DNA of 64,000 bases from JBCCMA01 sp045107005 (lineage in GTDB: Bacteria; Pseudomonadota; Gammaproteobacteria; Steroidobacterales; JBCCMA01): positions 1 to 64,000 of the forward strand of contig JBGCFP010000101.1 in assembly GCA_045107005.1 (NCBI GenBank), read 5' to 3'. The translations under genes and the position numbers were made by a program. The notes below the pieces were generated by a model. That model was not told the origin of the DNA, did not search any database, and saw only the letters and a program-made list of their open reading frames with translations. Position 1 is the first letter of the stretch, and each line of letters begins with the position of its first letter. Of this stretch, positions 63,801 through 64,000 are shown one piece after another.

Positions 63801-64000
63801 ATGGCGAACGAGCCCGGCGAATAGCGCCAGTCCTGAATGTCGGGGTTTTGCATCGACGGCAGAGACGGATCATCGCCACGCCCTTCCAGCCAGCTCTCCT
63901 CAACATGCAGCCGGAGCATGATGTTGCTCGGCGACACGTCACCTTTGTCCAACGCATCGATGGCGAACTGATCGTCCGAAAACGGCACGACAAGATAGTT
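60797..64000 (-). CDS. Very large uncharacterised protein (5' partial)
   Basis: At least 1,067 residues; the frame continues past the window edge, so the start is not visible. The conserved core is WFPVGHSLGRILYSLPLAPGEKVKLAIIDYKRSD (about 110-145 from the first GTG), followed by a glycine-rich stretch (MMGGIAASVAAPIGAGVVGSSLGFGG), TQDLSDGFHQASTAVRELNSTVV and NHNHCHTLTILYYEVLRHYRTLT. A Ser/Ala/Lys-rich linker of about 80 residues comes before a C-terminal domain. I know similar proteins from actinomycetes and proteobacteria with no assigned role. The coupling to a metallopeptidase suggests a processed or delivered partner, but that is inference. Confidence 0.7.
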   Translation of the reverse strand, partial: NYLVVPFSDDQFAIDALDKGDVSPSNIMLRLHVEESWLEGRGDDPSLPSMQNPDIQDWRYSPGSFAISPSRLIGDGACEDLYPGDLSTHQFAFHEAVQVSRSTPRRPSKEVAAVRFGYVMDYRTQWFPVGHSLGRILYSLPLAPGEKVKLAIIDYKRSDGASRSESTQARDELVNEQGRDRVVGEVIRASIREKQSGDSMMGGIAASVAAPIGAGVVGSSLGFGGAKKSSKGFRRIAAETTQDLSDGFHQASTAVRELNSTVVTQITQSEDGRYETRSVANHNHCHTLTILYYEVLRHYRTLTSFVGRRPALFVEFEPQDMPDFSNPDALARETAVLAHRAAVEFALRDSRYLAGFEALNRVAAARLRLKEEQDRFDTSAAQPGEAGLSFEQLTVLFHTGNDSHARGVNFTIVKKDGQTIVCRQIHPDAGGDTSVLDTPSHDNWRKHSIDAFVVVPESAVKWQDIAMVRVGFRVRPSPLDDAGEWLLERLQVTATTPTGSTATLVDKLVNHKFSGRSSLNVPVNPPDSLPQDIRPILTDFVSEGDVAARDRLMQHIAAFSQYYQAAAYAGADPLQRSELLKAARLDGRPLTDLIENRILLRDGMTFAFPLVNERHAREALDVADDDERLEASGISVEDLITVPTKGVFADGKLGHCSSCEKIDDTRFWDFQKSPIPGDAPDIAPVSTNSRFQAAQGLTPTALPNSIISMAAPPAAPDPIAMASALKVLGTSDVFRDMSGGEELAKYMTSLSEGTQNMVNAMGGNKRQSDLLKQIFENDDLTAEQKATLAGKTLDSLGTSKAAKSSAASTSAQKPATSSSAGSTDKSTKSSSESVGSSSGEGAAKKPTTPKRSVKPPQAKKSGGALFLYVDTDSQNTPADLLESSLTVIPDGMTPYSSSIPQFIRENDGETSFSRNAKGKWVGQRAVRLHDGSSRTGSFDLRTSITPRVEISGFSDSPGLRDLILSTIVVPEDKFTRTYSYSEGTDSLLLSYRIHYTTMTVGGESWSAALENWQQATEALAFRKLVSVFATDFSQNNGAVDPSDRTWVMGYLEDKPSASIGPFESESS

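Overview
The window looks like a chromosome segment of a marine-type gammaproteobacterium. Support comes from an AcnB aconitase, a PhoB-style pst/porin region, a YHS protein, a bifunctional ornithine-lipid synthase, a TolB/TPR membrane protein, and many secreted proteins carrying thrombospondin type 3 (TSP3) plus dockerin-like calcium repeats. Most of the window is visibly GC-rich; about 2.5-8.0 kb is clearly poorer in GC. Taxonomy is an inference from gene content only. No rRNA, tRNA or CRISPR array was seen.

Layout. 0-2 kb: the 3' part of a secreted TSP3/dockerin-like/LamG protein, then a DUF1304 membrane protein. 2.5-8 kb: a lower-GC block with a cytochrome P450, an alpha/beta hydrolase whose nucleophile position is His, the two-subunit malonate carrier MadL/MadM and a MatB-type malonyl-CoA synthetase. 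8-14.5 kb: a TolB/TPR protein, a YHS protein, an OlsF-type acyltransferase and a TauE/SafE permease. 14.7-21 kb: a phosphate-starvation block (OprP-like porin, PstS, PstC, PstA, PstB) with recognisable Pho boxes. 21-25 kb: a beta-lactamase-fold hydrolase and AcnB. 25.5-38.5 kb: several secreted TSP3/dockerin-like proteins and decayed copies, a probable carbohydrate operon (lyase-like protein, MFS transporter, Gfo/Idh/MocA oxidoreductase, small membrane protein), a DUF885 lipoprotein and a conserved 467-residue protein of unknown role. 38.5-40.7 kb: an IS256 fragment joining two 5'-truncated genes. 40.8-48.3 kb: a single reading frame of about 2,480 residues. 48.6-50.8 kb: IS6, IS3 and IS91 remnants. 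50.9-57.4 kb: more TSP3/dockerin-like proteins separated by dispersed-repeat clusters. 57.5-64 kb: a broken membrane/CDGSH locus, then a translationally coupled pair of a zinc-metallopeptidase and a very large uncharacterised protein that runs off the window.

Most interesting points. (1) The giant protein joins a galactose-oxidase-type copper radical oxidase, with all expected active-site residues, to a beta-propeller plus di-haem cytochrome c peroxidase/MauG-like region, three PA14 domains and 25 TSP3 repeats. (2) At least ten loci carry the same roughly 100-residue TSP3 plus double dockerin-like module ending in a PGPSG-like tail, with no cohesin in sight. (3) The P450-hydrolase-malonate block suggests a pathway that releases or imports malonate. 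(4) Three repeat elements of two sequence families share one architecture: an inverted motif on the left and an expanded run of direct copies on the right.
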